Positions 26,504 to 36,208 are shown, counted from the first letter of the stretch. The stretch is DNA of 64,000 bases from Stenomitos frigidus_A (GCF_963877135.1 NZ_CAWNSW010000166.1:32513-96512); one strand, 5' to 3'. Numbers and translations are program-made. The notes: generated from the sequence alone by a model not told the origin.

Positions 26504-26920
26504 TTAGACCTCGGGAGGGCTACTGCGCGATCGCAACTTTGGTGGCTCTTTGACTCCCGAAGACCGTCGTGGTGGTGGCTTGTCGATCACATCCTCGCGA
26601 TCGATCTCACCATCATTACCGCCCTGAGCGGAGCTACCAAATACGTCTAAATAAGCGGAGTAACCAGCCGCACGAGCCGCCGCCTCTAGCACCGAGCGAA
26701 TAGCCTGGATGTTACGACCACCTCTGCCAAAAACACGCCCCTTGTCAGCACCCTCAAACGCTACGCGCACCCAAACCTTGCCCCGGCTGGGTGACACTTC
26801 GCAGTCTACCTTAAGCGACTCCGGTAGCTCCAAAAATGGCTCTACCAAAAACGTGACCAGTCTTGCGTAGTCCGGCTCAGTTGCTTCAGAGGTAGCAGAT
26901 TTGGCGTTCGTCTCAGGCAT
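26504..26920 (-). CDS. KH domain RNA-binding protein (KhpA-like)
   Basis: A 138-residue protein. The N-terminal part (about 16-95) is a single KH domain with the RNA-binding loop GRGG (VFGRGGRNIQAIRSVLEAAARAAG). The C-terminal 40 residues are charged and disordered (DREDVIDKPPPRRSSG). It is the typical KH protein encoded directly after rpsP. The ATG at 26920 overlaps the rpsP stop by 8 bases, indicating coupled translation. The longer upstream reading would run through rpsP. Confidence 0.87.
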   Translation of the reverse strand: MPETNAKSATSEATEPDYARLVTFLVEPFLELPESLKVDCEVSPSRGKVWVRVAFEGADKGRVFGRGGRNIQAIRSVLEAAARAAGYSAYLDVFGSSAQGGNDGEIDREDVIDKPPPRRSSGVKEPPKLRSRSSPPEV

Positions 26921-27161
26921 TGACCTGTTCAAAAACGTTGGCTTTTTGCAGAATGCTGCGTACCGTATCGGTTGGCTGTGCCCCATCTTTCAATCGCTTG
27001 ACGATCGCGGGTACATCTAACCGAGTTTCGTCAGTTCTGGGGTTGTAAAAGCCCAATTCTTCCAACGGGCGTCCATCCCGACGATCGCGGCTGTTCATCG
27101 CCACAATCCGGTAACTAACCTCACGCTTCTTGCCGTATCGCTTCAATCGCAGTTTGATCAT
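26913..27161 (-). CDS. rpsP: 30S ribosomal protein S16
   Basis: An 82-residue S16 protein opening MIKLRLKRYGKKREVSYRIV, the universal start of the family, with RDGRPLEELGFYNP in the middle. It binds 16S rRNA in the 30S body. It is the first gene of the rpsP-KH-phoH group on the minus strand. The start is the ATG at 27161. Confidence 0.97.
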   Translation of the reverse strand: MIKLRLKRYGKKREVSYRIVAMNSRDRRDGRPLEELGFYNPRTDETRLDVPAIVKRLKDGAQPTDTVRSILQKANVFEQVNA

Positions 27162-27430
27162 GGTGCTGTGCGGATTCTTTCTATTACTTAATGTCTAGGA
27201 TCACTTGAAATTCAGGGGAGCGGTCAACCTTTAGCCAACGGCAAAAAATCGACAGACTACTGGAACCTATCATCCTATCACGGACAAGTTTTAATGCCCT
27301 AGCGCAGCCCATATTTTATAACGGGTTTCCAAGCGGCGTCTAACTTTTTTTGCGTTATCTTCTCTTTTCTAAAACCTTCCACCTGTTTTTGCCATCGTTT
27401 TGCCATCGTAAAGGGCAATTGTCGTCGATA

Positions 27431-28354
27431 ATGGCAGTAGAGTTTCGAGGCAGCTTTGTGACTGATAAGCGCAATCGGTGGATTATCAATGTCGTTCTAA
27501 TTCTGGCAGTCGTTGCCTTCGTGGGCTTTTCGCTGATCCCACTGATTGACGCCGCTTTTAAGGGCAACCAGAGTCAGACAGCTGCTAGCCCAACCCCGAC
27601 GCAATCTGCTAGTGCTGTTCCTAAGAAAGAGGAGCTAGAGGCACAAGCGAAGGGCTATGAATTAGTGCTGCAACGAGAGCCCGAGAACCCGACAGCGCTG
27701 CGAGGACTGCTGGAAGCAAAACTGGGGCTAGGCGATGTAAAGGGCGCGATCGCCCCACTTGAGAAGCTGGCGAAACTGAACCCAAATGAAACCGAGTATG
27801 CCGTCCTGTTAGCGCAAGCGAAACAGCAAACCAACGATCCAGAAGGAGCGGCTCAAACCTACCGGGATATTCTGAAGACGAAACCGGGCGATCGCAATGC
27901 GCTACAAGGCTTGACTAATCTGTTGTTGCAACAAAAACGCCCCGAAGCGGCAGTTGGGTTGTTGCAAGACACCATCAAGACCGCACCTCAAGTGAACAAA
28001 ATTCAGGCAGGTAGCGTGGATGTCGTGTCTGTGCAGGTTATTTTGGGACAGGTGTATGCGTCTCAGAAGCGCTTTGATGAAGCGATCGCAGTTTTTGACG
28101 AAGCAACCAAAGGCAATAAGCAAGATTTCCGTCCAGTCCTTGGCAAAGCGCTGATTTTGAAGGAACAAGGCAAAACGGATGCTGCTAAGCCACTCTTTGC
28201 CAGCGCTGCCGAACTAGCGCCCGCTCAGTTTAAAGATCAGATTAAGCAGCTTGCCAATGCGTCTTCACCAGGAGCAAGTGTTCCAGCACCGACTGCTACA
28301 CCGGGCGCTGCACCGAGCCCAACGCCAAGTAGCGCTCCGGCACGGACTCCTTGA
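27431..28354 (+). CDS. Membrane-anchored TPR protein
   Basis: A 307-residue protein. An N-terminal cytoplasmic stretch MAVEFRGSFVTDKRNRW leads into a membrane helix (IINVVLILAVVAFVGFSLIPL). A Thr/Pro/Ser linker and about five TPR units (70-265) follow, and the tail is Pro/Ala/Thr-rich (SPTPSSAPARTP). It is likely a scaffold protein in a membrane complex; partner unknown. The ATG at 27431 gives the compact opening; an upstream in-frame start adds residues unlike the family. Confidence 0.78.
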   Translation: MAVEFRGSFVTDKRNRWIINVVLILAVVAFVGFSLIPLIDAAFKGNQSQTAASPTPTQSASAVPKKEELEAQAKGYELVLQREPENPTALRGLLEAKLGLGDVKGAIAPLEKLAKLNPNETEYAVLLAQAKQQTNDPEGAAQTYRDILKTKPGDRNALQGLTNLLLQQKRPEAAVGLLQDTIKTAPQVNKIQAGSVDVVSVQVILGQVYASQKRFDEAIAVFDEATKGNKQDFRPVLGKALILKEQGKTDAAKPLFASAAELAPAQFKDQIKQLANASSPGASVPAPTATPGAAPSPTPSSAPARTP

Positions 28355-28368
28355 GGCTTTTCATCCGT

Positions 28369-28392
28369 AGAGCCGTTACCCGTAACGGCTCT
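28369..28392. terminator. Possible bidirectional terminator hairpin
   Basis: AGAGCCGTTAC (28369-28379) pairs perfectly with GTAACGGCTCT (28382-28392) between two converging genes. No U-tract follows on either side, so termination is inferred from position only. Confidence 0.45.
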
Positions 28393-28408
28393 CAGACAGC
28401 CACTTCTC

Positions 28409-29026
28409 TTACGCTCCTTCCATCCAGGCAATGATGCCAAACACGATAAAGAGCAGTCCGCCTAGAGTTGTGATCAGCCTTTCTGAGAGATGTGCGGCGA
28501 GTAAGCGTCCGCCAACAACTGCGATCGCTGCGCAGATGGCATGACCTAAAATGGCACCGGCTGTAACACCCCAGGGATCATTTGCAGCAGCCAGTGCAAT
28601 TGTCGCAAACTGGGTGCGATCCCCCCACTCTCCCATAAACGTCAACGCAAACGCCTGTATAACAACCCCTCGTCGTGTCCCCTGTTTTGCGGCTACCGTA
28701 TCAGCCTGTTGAATGGTTTCTTCGGCTTCTTTCACCTCATCGCAAAGGGCATTGCTGGACATTTGCTTCGCGTCGTACAGCAACTTTAAGCCAAAGCCGA
28801 TAAACACCACGATCTCAGCGACATGCAGCAAGGCTTTGGGCAGCAGCGAAACGACCTGCCCCATCAAGACCGACAGCACAGTCATTGCTGCTAATGCGGC
28901 GATCGCCCCTATAAACACCAGACGACGAGAATGCCGCATTGCCAAAAGCATCGCGATAAAAAACGTTTTATCGCCCAGCTCCGACATCGTAATCAACAAT
29001 AATCCAGCCGTAAATGCTGTCAGCAT
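28409..29026 (-). CDS. TMEM165/GDT1 family cation transporter
   Basis: A 205-residue membrane protein with two UPF0016 repeats. The first has ELGDKTFFIAMLLAMRH near residue 16; the second has EWGDRTQFATIALAAAND near 131. These E-x-G-D-(K/R)-T motifs form the transport site. Cyanobacterial relatives export Mn2+ or move Ca2+. About six membrane helices are visible. The start is the ATG at 29026, opening MLTAFTAGLLLITMSELGDKT. Choice of ion cannot be read from the sequence. Confidence 0.88.
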   Translation of the reverse strand: MLTAFTAGLLLITMSELGDKTFFIAMLLAMRHSRRLVFIGAIAALAAMTVLSVLMGQVVSLLPKALLHVAEIVVFIGFGLKLLYDAKQMSSNALCDEVKEAEETIQQADTVAAKQGTRRGVVIQAFALTFMGEWGDRTQFATIALAAANDPWGVTAGAILGHAICAAIAVVGGRLLAAHLSERLITTLGGLLFIVFGIIAWMEGA

Positions 29027-29497
29027 TTCATCAAACTCCTCAGATTTTTGCTATCTAAGTGAGCTTGATGAGAACTGCAATAGCTTCACCAAGCTCACAA
29101 CTCATGTGAACTTAGTGAAGGTCTCGCTTGCAAACAGCAGTCAGCGGTCAGCCTTCAACACTCAGCTTTGGAAATGATTCAATCATCAAAGCTGAGCGCT
29201 AAAAGTTGAGTACTAAAAACTTTTTGTCATCTGAGCCAGGCTCATCGCCAGTATGTTGACTCAAATGGGCTGGCGGTACACCAGCAGCTACTCCCCTTCG
29301 GACACTACTATTGTACCAGGACACTTGCGCAAAAGCTGTCGAAGTTCGCCTCCTAGCCCCCAAGATTGGGGGAACTGAGCTTATTAAAGCCCCCAGAATA
29401 TAGTCCTTACCGGGCATACAAGAAAGGGGGTTTGGGGGCAAATGCGTAAGTCCTATGTACAAGTGATCCATAGTGTAAGAAACCGGGGAAAGACTGA
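29027..29497. other. Intergenic region with inverted repeats
   Basis: No gene is supported. AGCCCCCAAGATTGGGGG-type short palindromes and a related AAGCCCCCAG...GGGGGTTTGGGGGC block lie at about 29356-29440. A CAGTCAGCGGTCAGCC heptamer run lies at about 29139-29155. Confidence 0.45.
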
Positions 29498-31261
29498 TTA
29501 TTCTGGCACTTGCCAGACGCGAGCAGCCGGTAGGATGGGCTGAAGTGTACCGCGAGATCGCTCTAGTGCCACTCTGAGCGGTTTTGAAGGACGGAAGGCA
29601 AAGATGGTAGAACCGTCTGTTTGTGATGCGAATGATTGAGTTGCAACCCAATTGACATTTTGGCTTAGTAGCAGCATCCGCACATTGGGATGCAACCGAT
29701 AGCTCAGTGAAATCAAGTCGCCGAGGTTGGTAAAATCATCGCCACGATCGCTCAGAAGCAGCGGCGACGGTGCAGCGTTAAGGCGATCAGCAACGGCCGC
29801 GTTAAAGTAGCTCGGTACGTTGTGCCACCACGTAAAGGAGGCTGCGCTCACCGTGCAGGATGCAAGGCTGGCAGTAAAGAGAGTGAGCAAAACGAGCCGC
29901 CAAAACCAACGGTTGAGAAACGTCAGAGTATAGGGCGTGAGACGCCAAAAGCGGGAAGATCCAGTCCGCTGAGGTTTACTGCTGAGGTAATGGGGCTTTG
30001 GTGAAAGCCTCTTTGCCAAAAAGTAAGCGACCGCCAACTGCACGCCGGGATAGCAGGAGATCAAGTAGCGACTCACCGCCGATCGCTTGCTGCCCAGCAC
30101 AAGATCAGGCAGTGCCAGCCCCAAAAAGGGTACCACCGTCGACGTCCACACGAAGAGCGAGATCCCGCGATCGCAGCGTCGGTAAAGCGTGTAGAACGCC
30201 AGCACAATCAGCACCACAATGGGGACTCGCAGTACAAACGTCCAGAGATTGTCAAAGCCAACATCCAGATCAAAAAATAAGGCTGTAAAGCTGAGTGTCC
30301 ACAGCTTGACCAGGTAATCTGAACCCGGCACATTTGCGGCCCAGTTGGTTGTGTTGAGGGTGCGCTGGAAGCCCGTTAACATCACAAACAGCCATGGCGC
30401 GTAAAGGAGACCAGCGATCGCCAGCGCCAGCCAGAACTGAAGGATGCTTTGACGACTTGTCTGTCTGTGAGTGCCTATGACCAGAATGATGTAAACCGCA
30501 TGACCGATGAGCGTCAAGGCAAAAAAAGGGTGAGTGTATAAACCCAGCGTGACTGCCAGGGCATATAAACCCCAGTGTTTCCAGACAGTAGGTGGGCGTT
30601 TGAGCACGTCACGCGAACAAACTTTTTGGATGCCAGACAGCCGAATGGCTCGCAGCAGTAAGTAGTGACTGGCGATCACGGCGAGTGTCAGCAAGCTATA
30701 CTGCCGCGCCGTTTGAGCAAACAACAGGTCAAACGGAGAAAGAGCCAGAAAGACCGTCGCCAACAGTGCCGCCGCTTGAGAAGCAAATAGTTCCCAGGCG
30801 AGGGCGTACATGAAGGGTAGTGATAGCAGGCTCAGCAGCACTGGGAGCAGTCGCGATGCCGTGAGTGGGCTGCCAAAGATCGCTTGCATTGGTGCGCCCA
30901 ACGCCTGAACCCAAAAGCGATCGAGCAAAAAATAGAGCGGTGGATGCTGCGGATCTTCCAGTGCTAGCGATCGTACGGTGTCGGCTGGAGTGCTGCCTGG
31001 TTTGATCTGTTGGAACCGCAGTAAGTCTTTCGCTGAAAAGACCTGGTTCTGGAAAATCTCCTGACCAATTTCTTGCACCGTGTAGCCAGAAGCTCGCAGT
31101 GACGTATACACTTCGTCATGCCAATACACTTTATGGTTCAAGTTGACGAAGCGAAAGACAACTCCTACAACAAGCAGGAAAATGACCAACCAGTGTAACC
31201 AGGCAGGAGACAGCGGACGACCTGGGTCAACCTGGCTCAGCGATGCTGTCTGACGGAACAT
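29498..31261 (-). CDS. GT39-like (ArnT/PMT-type) membrane glycosyltransferase
   Basis: A 587-residue protein with about ten or more membrane helices. The first periplasmic loop has YWHDEVYTSLRASGYT (near residue 45), with the Asp-Glu pair used by lipid-sugar-dependent transferases, and DPQHPPLYFLLDRFW near 105. The C-terminal part contains a soluble domain with RLHPNVRMLLL. It is expected to move a sugar from a polyprenyl carrier to an unknown acceptor outside the membrane. The ATG at 31261 begins 8 bases after the ABC ATPase stop, so it belongs to the same transcript as the transporter. Confidence 0.75.
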   Translation of the reverse strand: MFRQTASLSQVDPGRPLSPAWLHWLVIFLLVVGVVFRFVNLNHKVYWHDEVYTSLRASGYTVQEIGQEIFQNQVFSAKDLLRFQQIKPGSTPADTVRSLALEDPQHPPLYFLLDRFWVQALGAPMQAIFGSPLTASRLLPVLLSLLSLPFMYALAWELFASQAAALLATVFLALSPFDLLFAQTARQYSLLTLAVIASHYLLLRAIRLSGIQKVCSRDVLKRPPTVWKHWGLYALAVTLGLYTHPFFALTLIGHAVYIILVIGTHRQTSRQSILQFWLALAIAGLLYAPWLFVMLTGFQRTLNTTNWAANVPGSDYLVKLWTLSFTALFFDLDVGFDNLWTFVLRVPIVVLIVLAFYTLYRRCDRGISLFVWTSTVVPFLGLALPDLVLGSKRSAVSRYLISCYPGVQLAVAYFLAKRLSPKPHYLSSKPQRTGSSRFWRLTPYTLTFLNRWFWRLVLLTLFTASLASCTVSAASFTWWHNVPSYFNAAVADRLNAAPSPLLLSDRGDDFTNLGDLISLSYRLHPNVRMLLLSQNVNWVATQSFASQTDGSTIFAFRPSKPLRVALERSRGTLQPILPAARVWQVPE

Positions 31262-31269
31262 CCCAACCT

Positions 31270-32004
31270 CTAAAGCATCTTTTCGAGGAACTGCTTGGCA
31301 CGATCGCACTGTGGATTAGTGAAAAACGTGTCGGGTTCTGCATCTTCGGCTAAACAACCTTCATTGAGAAACCAGATGCGATCGGCAACTTCACGCGCAA
31401 AGCCCATTTCGTGGGTCACGATCGCCATCGTCATTCCCGTTTTTGCTAAGCCTTTCATTACTTCCAACACTTCTTGCACCATTTCGGGGTCTAGTGCAGA
31501 GGTCGGTTCATCGAACAAAATCACGTCGGGTTTCATTGCCAGAGCACGGGCGATCGCGACTCGTTGCTTTTGCCCGCCAGAAAGCCGGGACGGGTAAACG
31601 TCCGCCTTCTCCTGCAACCCGACTTTTTCCAGCAGTTCTATGCCCAGTTGCTTAGCTTCGTCAGAGGACAGCTTTGAGACTTTAATCGGTGCATAGGTCA
31701 CGTTTTGCAGTACGGTCATGTGCGGAAACAGGTTGAACTGCTGAAACACCATGCCCAAATGTTGACGCACGTTTGAGATGTTGGTCTTGGGCGCTGTAAT
31801 ATCCTCGCCTTTAAAGTAAATATGTCCTTGAGTCGGTGTTTCCAGCAGATTCATGCAGCGCAGCAGCGTCGATTTCCCACAGCCAGACGGCCCAATCACC
31901 GCCACCACTTCACCCTGGCGGATTTCGGTGGAAATATCTTTCAGCACATCCAGCTTGCCAAAGGACTTAAACAGCCCTTCCGTTTTAATAATGGTTTCAC
32001 TCAC
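31270..32004 (-). CDS. Polar amino acid ABC transporter ATP-binding protein
   Basis: A 244-residue ATPase of the GlnQ/HisP type. Walker A GPSGCGKST is near residue 38, the Q-loop region FQQFNLFPHMTVLQNV near 88, the signature LSGGQKQRVAIARALA near 140 and Walker B ILFDEPTSALDPE near 162. It powers uptake by the adjacent permease and binding protein. The start is a GTG with AGGAG 9 bases upstream. Confidence 0.93.
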   Translation of the reverse strand: MSETIIKTEGLFKSFGKLDVLKDISTEIRQGEVVAVIGPSGCGKSTLLRCMNLLETPTQGHIYFKGEDITAPKTNISNVRQHLGMVFQQFNLFPHMTVLQNVTYAPIKVSKLSSDEAKQLGIELLEKVGLQEKADVYPSRLSGGQKQRVAIARALAMKPDVILFDEPTSALDPEMVQEVLEVMKGLAKTGMTMAIVTHEMGFAREVADRIWFLNEGCLAEDAEPDTFFTNPQCDRAKQFLEKML

Positions 32005-32083
32005 GGCTTTAAACTCCTGATCTAAATAGTTTAAGCGTAACGTCTGCTACTAGGATGGCGCACCGATCGCACGGATTACTGCG

Positions 32084-32995
32084 TCATTCGCTACGTCTTA
32101 GCCGTGTTTCGAGTAGACTGGCGGCGTAAGTCAGCCCCATGACTAAAACGTAGTAGATCAAGCCAGCAAACAGCAGCGGCTCAAAATAGATGTACTTGTT
32201 GGCACCGACAATTTGTGCAGCGCGAAGAATTTCCACAACGCCAATGGTGGAAACCAGCGAAGAATCTTTCAGCAAACTGATGGTTTCGTTCACCAGAGCT
32301 GGCAGAATGTTTTTCAACGCTTGCGGCATAATCACATCCCACATCAGCCGCCAGTAGGGGACGCCCAACGACAGTGAGGCTTCTGCTTGTCCTTTATCCA
32401 CAGCCTGAATGCCTGCCCGAATGGTTTCAGACATATACGCGCCAGAGTTGAGCGTAAAGGTCAGCACGCCTGCCTGATAGGGCGTGATGTTGTAACCCGT
32501 CAACTGTGGGGTCGCGAAGTAGACCAGCGACAACTGCAACAGCAGCGGTGTACCCCGAAAAATGGTGGTATAGATAAACGAAAACCATTGGAGCGGCTTG
32601 ACACCCGAAATTTTGCAGAGGGAGAGCGCGGAAGCCCACACCAGACCCAGCAGCACAGACGAAATGGTGAAAATGAGGGTGACGGGGATGCCTGCCAGAA
32701 TAAAGGGAATATCTGGGGCGATGCGTCTAAAATCGAGATCGAAACCGCCTTTGCTGGCAGGGGCATCAGTGGGCGGCGGCGGTGCCTGGGCGACGATCGT
32801 AGTCTTCTGATCATTCGTAGCAATGCTTTCAATGGCAGTTGTAGCACTTTGCGCGATCGACGGCAGCGGTTGTGCCACCAGATGACCTGCCAGCAGAATC
32901 ACTAGGAAGGTTTGGAGGGCAACGATCGCCCAGCGCGATCGCAGGTGGGTTAAAACAGGGAATCTCACAGCACGTTTATTGAAGCGTAGGAACAT
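32084..32995 (-). CDS. Polar amino acid ABC transporter permease
   Basis: A 303-residue permease. The conserved permease part begins near residue 95 (IPFILAGIPVTLIFT) and contains the ATPase-contact loop EASLSLGVPYWRLMWDVIMPQALKNILPAL near 205. Ahead of it is an extra stretch: a hydrophobic segment (VALQTFLVILLAGHLVAQPL) like a signal peptide, then a Thr/Ala/Pro-rich segment to residue 85. Typical GlnP-type permeases lack this extension, but some fused forms carry a binding domain there; here only a linker remains. Confidence 0.88.
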   Translation of the reverse strand: MFLRFNKRAVRFPVLTHLRSRWAIVALQTFLVILLAGHLVAQPLPSIAQSATTAIESIATNDQKTTIVAQAPPPPTDAPASKGGFDLDFRRIAPDIPFILAGIPVTLIFTISSVLLGLVWASALSLCKISGVKPLQWFSFIYTTIFRGTPLLLQLSLVYFATPQLTGYNITPYQAGVLTFTLNSGAYMSETIRAGIQAVDKGQAEASLSLGVPYWRLMWDVIMPQALKNILPALVNETISLLKDSSLVSTIGVVEILRAAQIVGANKYIYFEPLLFAGLIYYVLVMGLTYAASLLETRLRRSE

Positions 32996-33049
32996 AAATG
33001 CCTTTCAATGCAGCAGACAACAGGGCAAACGAGGGACATAAACAACTGC

Positions 33050-33085
33050 TTCTGTAGGGACGTTACATGTAACGTCCCTACAGAA
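33050..33085. repeat. 36-bp perfect palindrome between ABC operon genes
   Basis: The left arm TTCTGTAGGGACGTTACA is exactly complementary to the right arm, centred at 33067.5. It differs from the core of MITE-like copy C (8819-8854) only in the central bases. It lies between the binding-protein and permease genes. Confidence 0.8.
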
Positions 33086-33120
33086 GGCACGAACAGCGTT
33101 GAACTATCCCTGTAAGATGA

Positions 33121-33996
33121 CTAGGGAGATTTTTTGGGCGAAGGCGACATGGCACCAGAGGGTGACATAGAGCCAGACGGTGATGGCGATGGCGATGGCG
33201 GGACACTGGTGGCGAACCATTTCGCCGCAAGGGTTTTGATTTCACCACTCGCTTTCATTTTTTCTAGCGCCTTGTTGAAATCAGCAACCAGCGGCGACCC
33301 CTTAGGAAACGCAACGGCAGAACCAGAGGGGCCTTCGGGTGGAATGACGTTAAAGACCAGATCGCTATTGGAATCGGTAAAGCCTTTTGCAACCGTATCT
33401 TCAACGATCGCGGCATCAATGCGCTTGGATTTGATTTCCTGAATGATATCAGGCACTTTGTTGAGTTGCTTGACCTTCATACCAGACACTTTTTCGGCAA
33501 TCTTTTTCGCATCGCCTTCCTGAATCGAACCCAACTGCACGCCTACCGTCTTGCCTGCGAGATCTTTCGTCGTCTTCAGATTGCTTGTCTTCAGCGCGAT
33601 GATAGTGTTTTTGGCATCGTAGTAGATGGTCGAGAAATCAACGTTCTTCTGGCGTTCGGGTGTGGGTGTCATGCCCGCCATGACAAAATCAGCCCGCTTC
33701 GCTTGCAATGCAGGCACTAGGCCATTAAAGTCCGATTCGCTAATCTTCAATTCGTAGCCCAATTCAGCTGCAATTTTAGTGGCAATCTCCACATCAAAGC
33801 CAACGATTTTACGCTCACCGCTGGCAGTGTCATAGAACTCATAGGGTGGATAGTCAGGCGATGTCACCATCGTCAGCACCTTTTTGCCGCTGCTTGAGGT
33901 AGGCGATTGCCCTGGTTGGGGTGGTTCGCAGCTTGCCAGTGCGCTGACAGCAACGGTTGTTGTCAATAACAGTGTTAAAAGCGATCGACGTTTCAT
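33121..33996 (-). CDS. Polar amino acid-binding lipoprotein (SBP family 3)
   Basis: A 291-residue protein with a lipoprotein signal ending ALASC. The family 3 domain (about 35-265) shows TSPDYPPYEF, KIVGFDVEIATKIAAELGY, DFVMAGMTPTPER and the closing segment IKTLAAKWFA. It captures an amino acid outside the plasma membrane for the permease and ATPase encoded next. The C-terminal 25 residues are a Ser/Pro-rich tail (SPSPSPSGSMSPSG), not usual for this family. The ATG at 33996 is preferred to a TTG just before it. Confidence 0.9.
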   Translation of the reverse strand: MKRRSLLTLLLTTTVAVSALASCEPPQPGQSPTSSSGKKVLTMVTSPDYPPYEFYDTASGERKIVGFDVEIATKIAAELGYELKISESDFNGLVPALQAKRADFVMAGMTPTPERQKNVDFSTIYYDAKNTIIALKTSNLKTTKDLAGKTVGVQLGSIQEGDAKKIAEKVSGMKVKQLNKVPDIIQEIKSKRIDAAIVEDTVAKGFTDSNSDLVFNVIPPEGPSGSAVAFPKGSPLVADFNKALEKMKASGEIKTLAAKWFATSVPPSPSPSPSGSMSPSGAMSPSPKKSP

Positions 33997-34166
33997 CAAA
34001 TTTTTTCCTTATCAAAGAGTCGTATGGGCGTTCAAGGGTCTGTCAATCTATCAGGCAAATTTCACACGATCGTGGCAGCTTGCAAAGCCCCTGGCATAAT
34101 TCTTAGCGTCACAAATAGCCTCAGCCAAACTTTAAACCAGGGGCGAGTGTGCCTTAAAGAGACGGC

Positions 34167-35891
34167 CTAGAACACAAAGGTTGTGCGGATGACACCAATC
34201 ACAGCATCTGGGTTGCGATCGTCGTGGTTAGGAGCCGTTAGCCAGATCACACCGGGCGTAATCGAAATATTGTCTGTTAGCTGATAACGGTAGAACGCTT
34301 CGATGTGGTAGCCTGTGCTGCGATCTTCACGTTGCCCAGCAGGAAGCCCGATCGCGCTTGCAAACGCTGCGTTGCTTGTACCGGTTAGCCGTGGCTGCAT
34401 CCCAAAGACAATGCCGCCGAGGTTGCCTTTTTTGCCCAAGTCAGGAAAGGCAAGATCGATCGAAAAGTTCCAGATATCGGCATCGCCTTTAGTGCCTGAG
34501 CCCAGTGCGCGTGCTTGGGTCAGCCCCACCCAACCGCCGATTTCAAACCAACTCGTGATGCGATAGTCCAGTTGGACGCTATAGCCATTGCCGATCACTG
34601 GCCCCGCTCCCAGTATTTTTGCGGCGTTGCTGCCAGCCAGCGTATCCACCCCAAACTGTGGCGAGTAAGAGTTGATGTAAAAGAAGCCCAGCTTGAACGT
34701 ACCGGAGTAAAAGATTAGGTGAGCAAAGGCGCTATAGCCTGCCTTAAAGAGCCCAAGCTGAGGGTTGTTGGGGCTATCGCCTTCACCCTGATAACCAAAG
34801 TCAAACTGGAAATTAGGGCTAATGGCATAGTTGACGGCAACGCCCGCCTGGTTGCCGATCGGGAACCAAACCGGATCAATTTGGGCGAAATTTGACGGCG
34901 ATCCCGTTGCCTGGTCATTGAACGGAGTGATGGGATCAGTGACGATCGAGGGGTCGATCGTGTTTGCATCTACAAACACCGTCAGTTTCTCGCCCACCGG
35001 AAAGCGATACTGCAAGCGGTTGATCGTCACATTGCTGTTAGAACTCGTGCTGGTAGCCAAAAAACGCGTTTCGTCAGACAAGTCACTGGTGGCCCTACCC
35101 ACTGGCGACACGCCAAACACGTCACCCACATCAAACTTCCGCAAGTTTGTGGCTTGCAGTCGCGTTCGCAGTCGATCTTTGCCGGTGAAGCTCGTGTCAA
35201 GGTCGAGACGGAGACGGTAGCCAATGGCTGCGTTATTCCGTGGGCCAGCACTATCACCAAAGGCATCGGCAAGATAGGTGATCAACTCTGTGCCGACTTT
35301 CGTGGTAGTTGAAAACTGCTGCTTCTCTAGAGTCGCAGTACGGGCTTCAAGCGCGCCCACACGACCCCGTAGAGTCGCAAGCTCGGCAGCAAATTCTTCC
35401 TGGAGCTTTTGCAGTGCTAGCAAATCTTCTTTTTTAACGAGATCAGCAGTGCCAGCAGCAATGAGTTCATTAATGCGATCCATGCAGGCATTGAGCCCAG
35501 CCGCAAATTCGTAACGGGTCAGCGCACGGTTGCCGCGATAAGTTTTGTCGGGGTAGCCAACAATGCAGCCATAGCGCTCGACCAGCGATTGCAGCGCCTG
35601 AAAAGCCCAGTCAGTCGGCTTTACATCCGTCAATTGAGACACAGAGGTGACTTGATCCACCTCAGCGATCGACGCATCGGCCTCTTGCAACGCTGTAACT
35701 GCCTCAAGCGATGGCTCTGGACTAAGGGATTTGGCCGTCTGGCTGACTGCTGCCGATGACTTTAAAGCCGCATTCGGGCGAGTCGTACGTTCTGGCAGCT
35801 TTACATCAGCCAAGGCTGTTTGCTCAAGCAGCAGCCCACTACCCATCAGCGCCACGCTAGCACCCAGGGCGCTCAACAAAAACTTCTTCAT
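34167..35891 (-). CDS. Iron-uptake type porin with SLH domain (SomA/OprB-like)
   Basis: A 574-residue outer-membrane protein. The signal peptide is MKKFLLSALGASVALMG. An S-layer homology domain (about 85-145: SQLTDVKPTDWAFQALQSL and GYPDKTYRGNRALTRYEFA) binds the peptidoglycan-linked polymer. A coiled coil follows (about 155-195, LRGRVGALEARTATLEKQ) and then a beta-barrel ending in Phe. This is the standard cyanobacterial major porin. The start is the ATG at 35891. Many such porins are annotated as iron uptake porins; here that function is inference. Confidence 0.9.
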   Translation of the reverse strand: MKKFLLSALGASVALMGSGLLLEQTALADVKLPERTTRPNAALKSSAAVSQTAKSLSPEPSLEAVTALQEADASIAEVDQVTSVSQLTDVKPTDWAFQALQSLVERYGCIVGYPDKTYRGNRALTRYEFAAGLNACMDRINELIAAGTADLVKKEDLLALQKLQEEFAAELATLRGRVGALEARTATLEKQQFSTTTKVGTELITYLADAFGDSAGPRNNAAIGYRLRLDLDTSFTGKDRLRTRLQATNLRKFDVGDVFGVSPVGRATSDLSDETRFLATSTSSNSNVTINRLQYRFPVGEKLTVFVDANTIDPSIVTDPITPFNDQATGSPSNFAQIDPVWFPIGNQAGVAVNYAISPNFQFDFGYQGEGDSPNNPQLGLFKAGYSAFAHLIFYSGTFKLGFFYINSYSPQFGVDTLAGSNAAKILGAGPVIGNGYSVQLDYRITSWFEIGGWVGLTQARALGSGTKGDADIWNFSIDLAFPDLGKKGNLGGIVFGMQPRLTGTSNAAFASAIGLPAGQREDRSTGYHIEAFYRYQLTDNISITPGVIWLTAPNHDDRNPDAVIGVIRTTFVF

Positions 35892-36208
35892 ATGTTGTCT
35901 CACTCACACCACAAAAACAGTTGATTAGCAAACACCGTCTCATTCAGGTCGGCTGATGACTAAAACTTCTGATGACTCATAGAAAGCATCACGAACGCAG
36001 AGCAAGCGCGCTCAGTAACCTTTTATTAAACACACAAACCCGATCGCCAGACACGTTTTTGCGAAATGTAACCAACTAGCAGGGCGAAACTTGTCAAAGC
36101 TTCCTAACTCAAACAAATTTGACATCAGAACCGAGAACCCTATGATTAAAAAGCTTGCACCACAAGAGATCTGTTAGATTTGATCACTTTTCAACGAAAT
36201 CACGACTC
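35892..36208. other. Divergent intergenic region
   Basis: 317 bases between the divergent porin and APH-kinase genes. It must hold both promoters; I see no clear regulator box or repeat. Confidence 0.5.
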
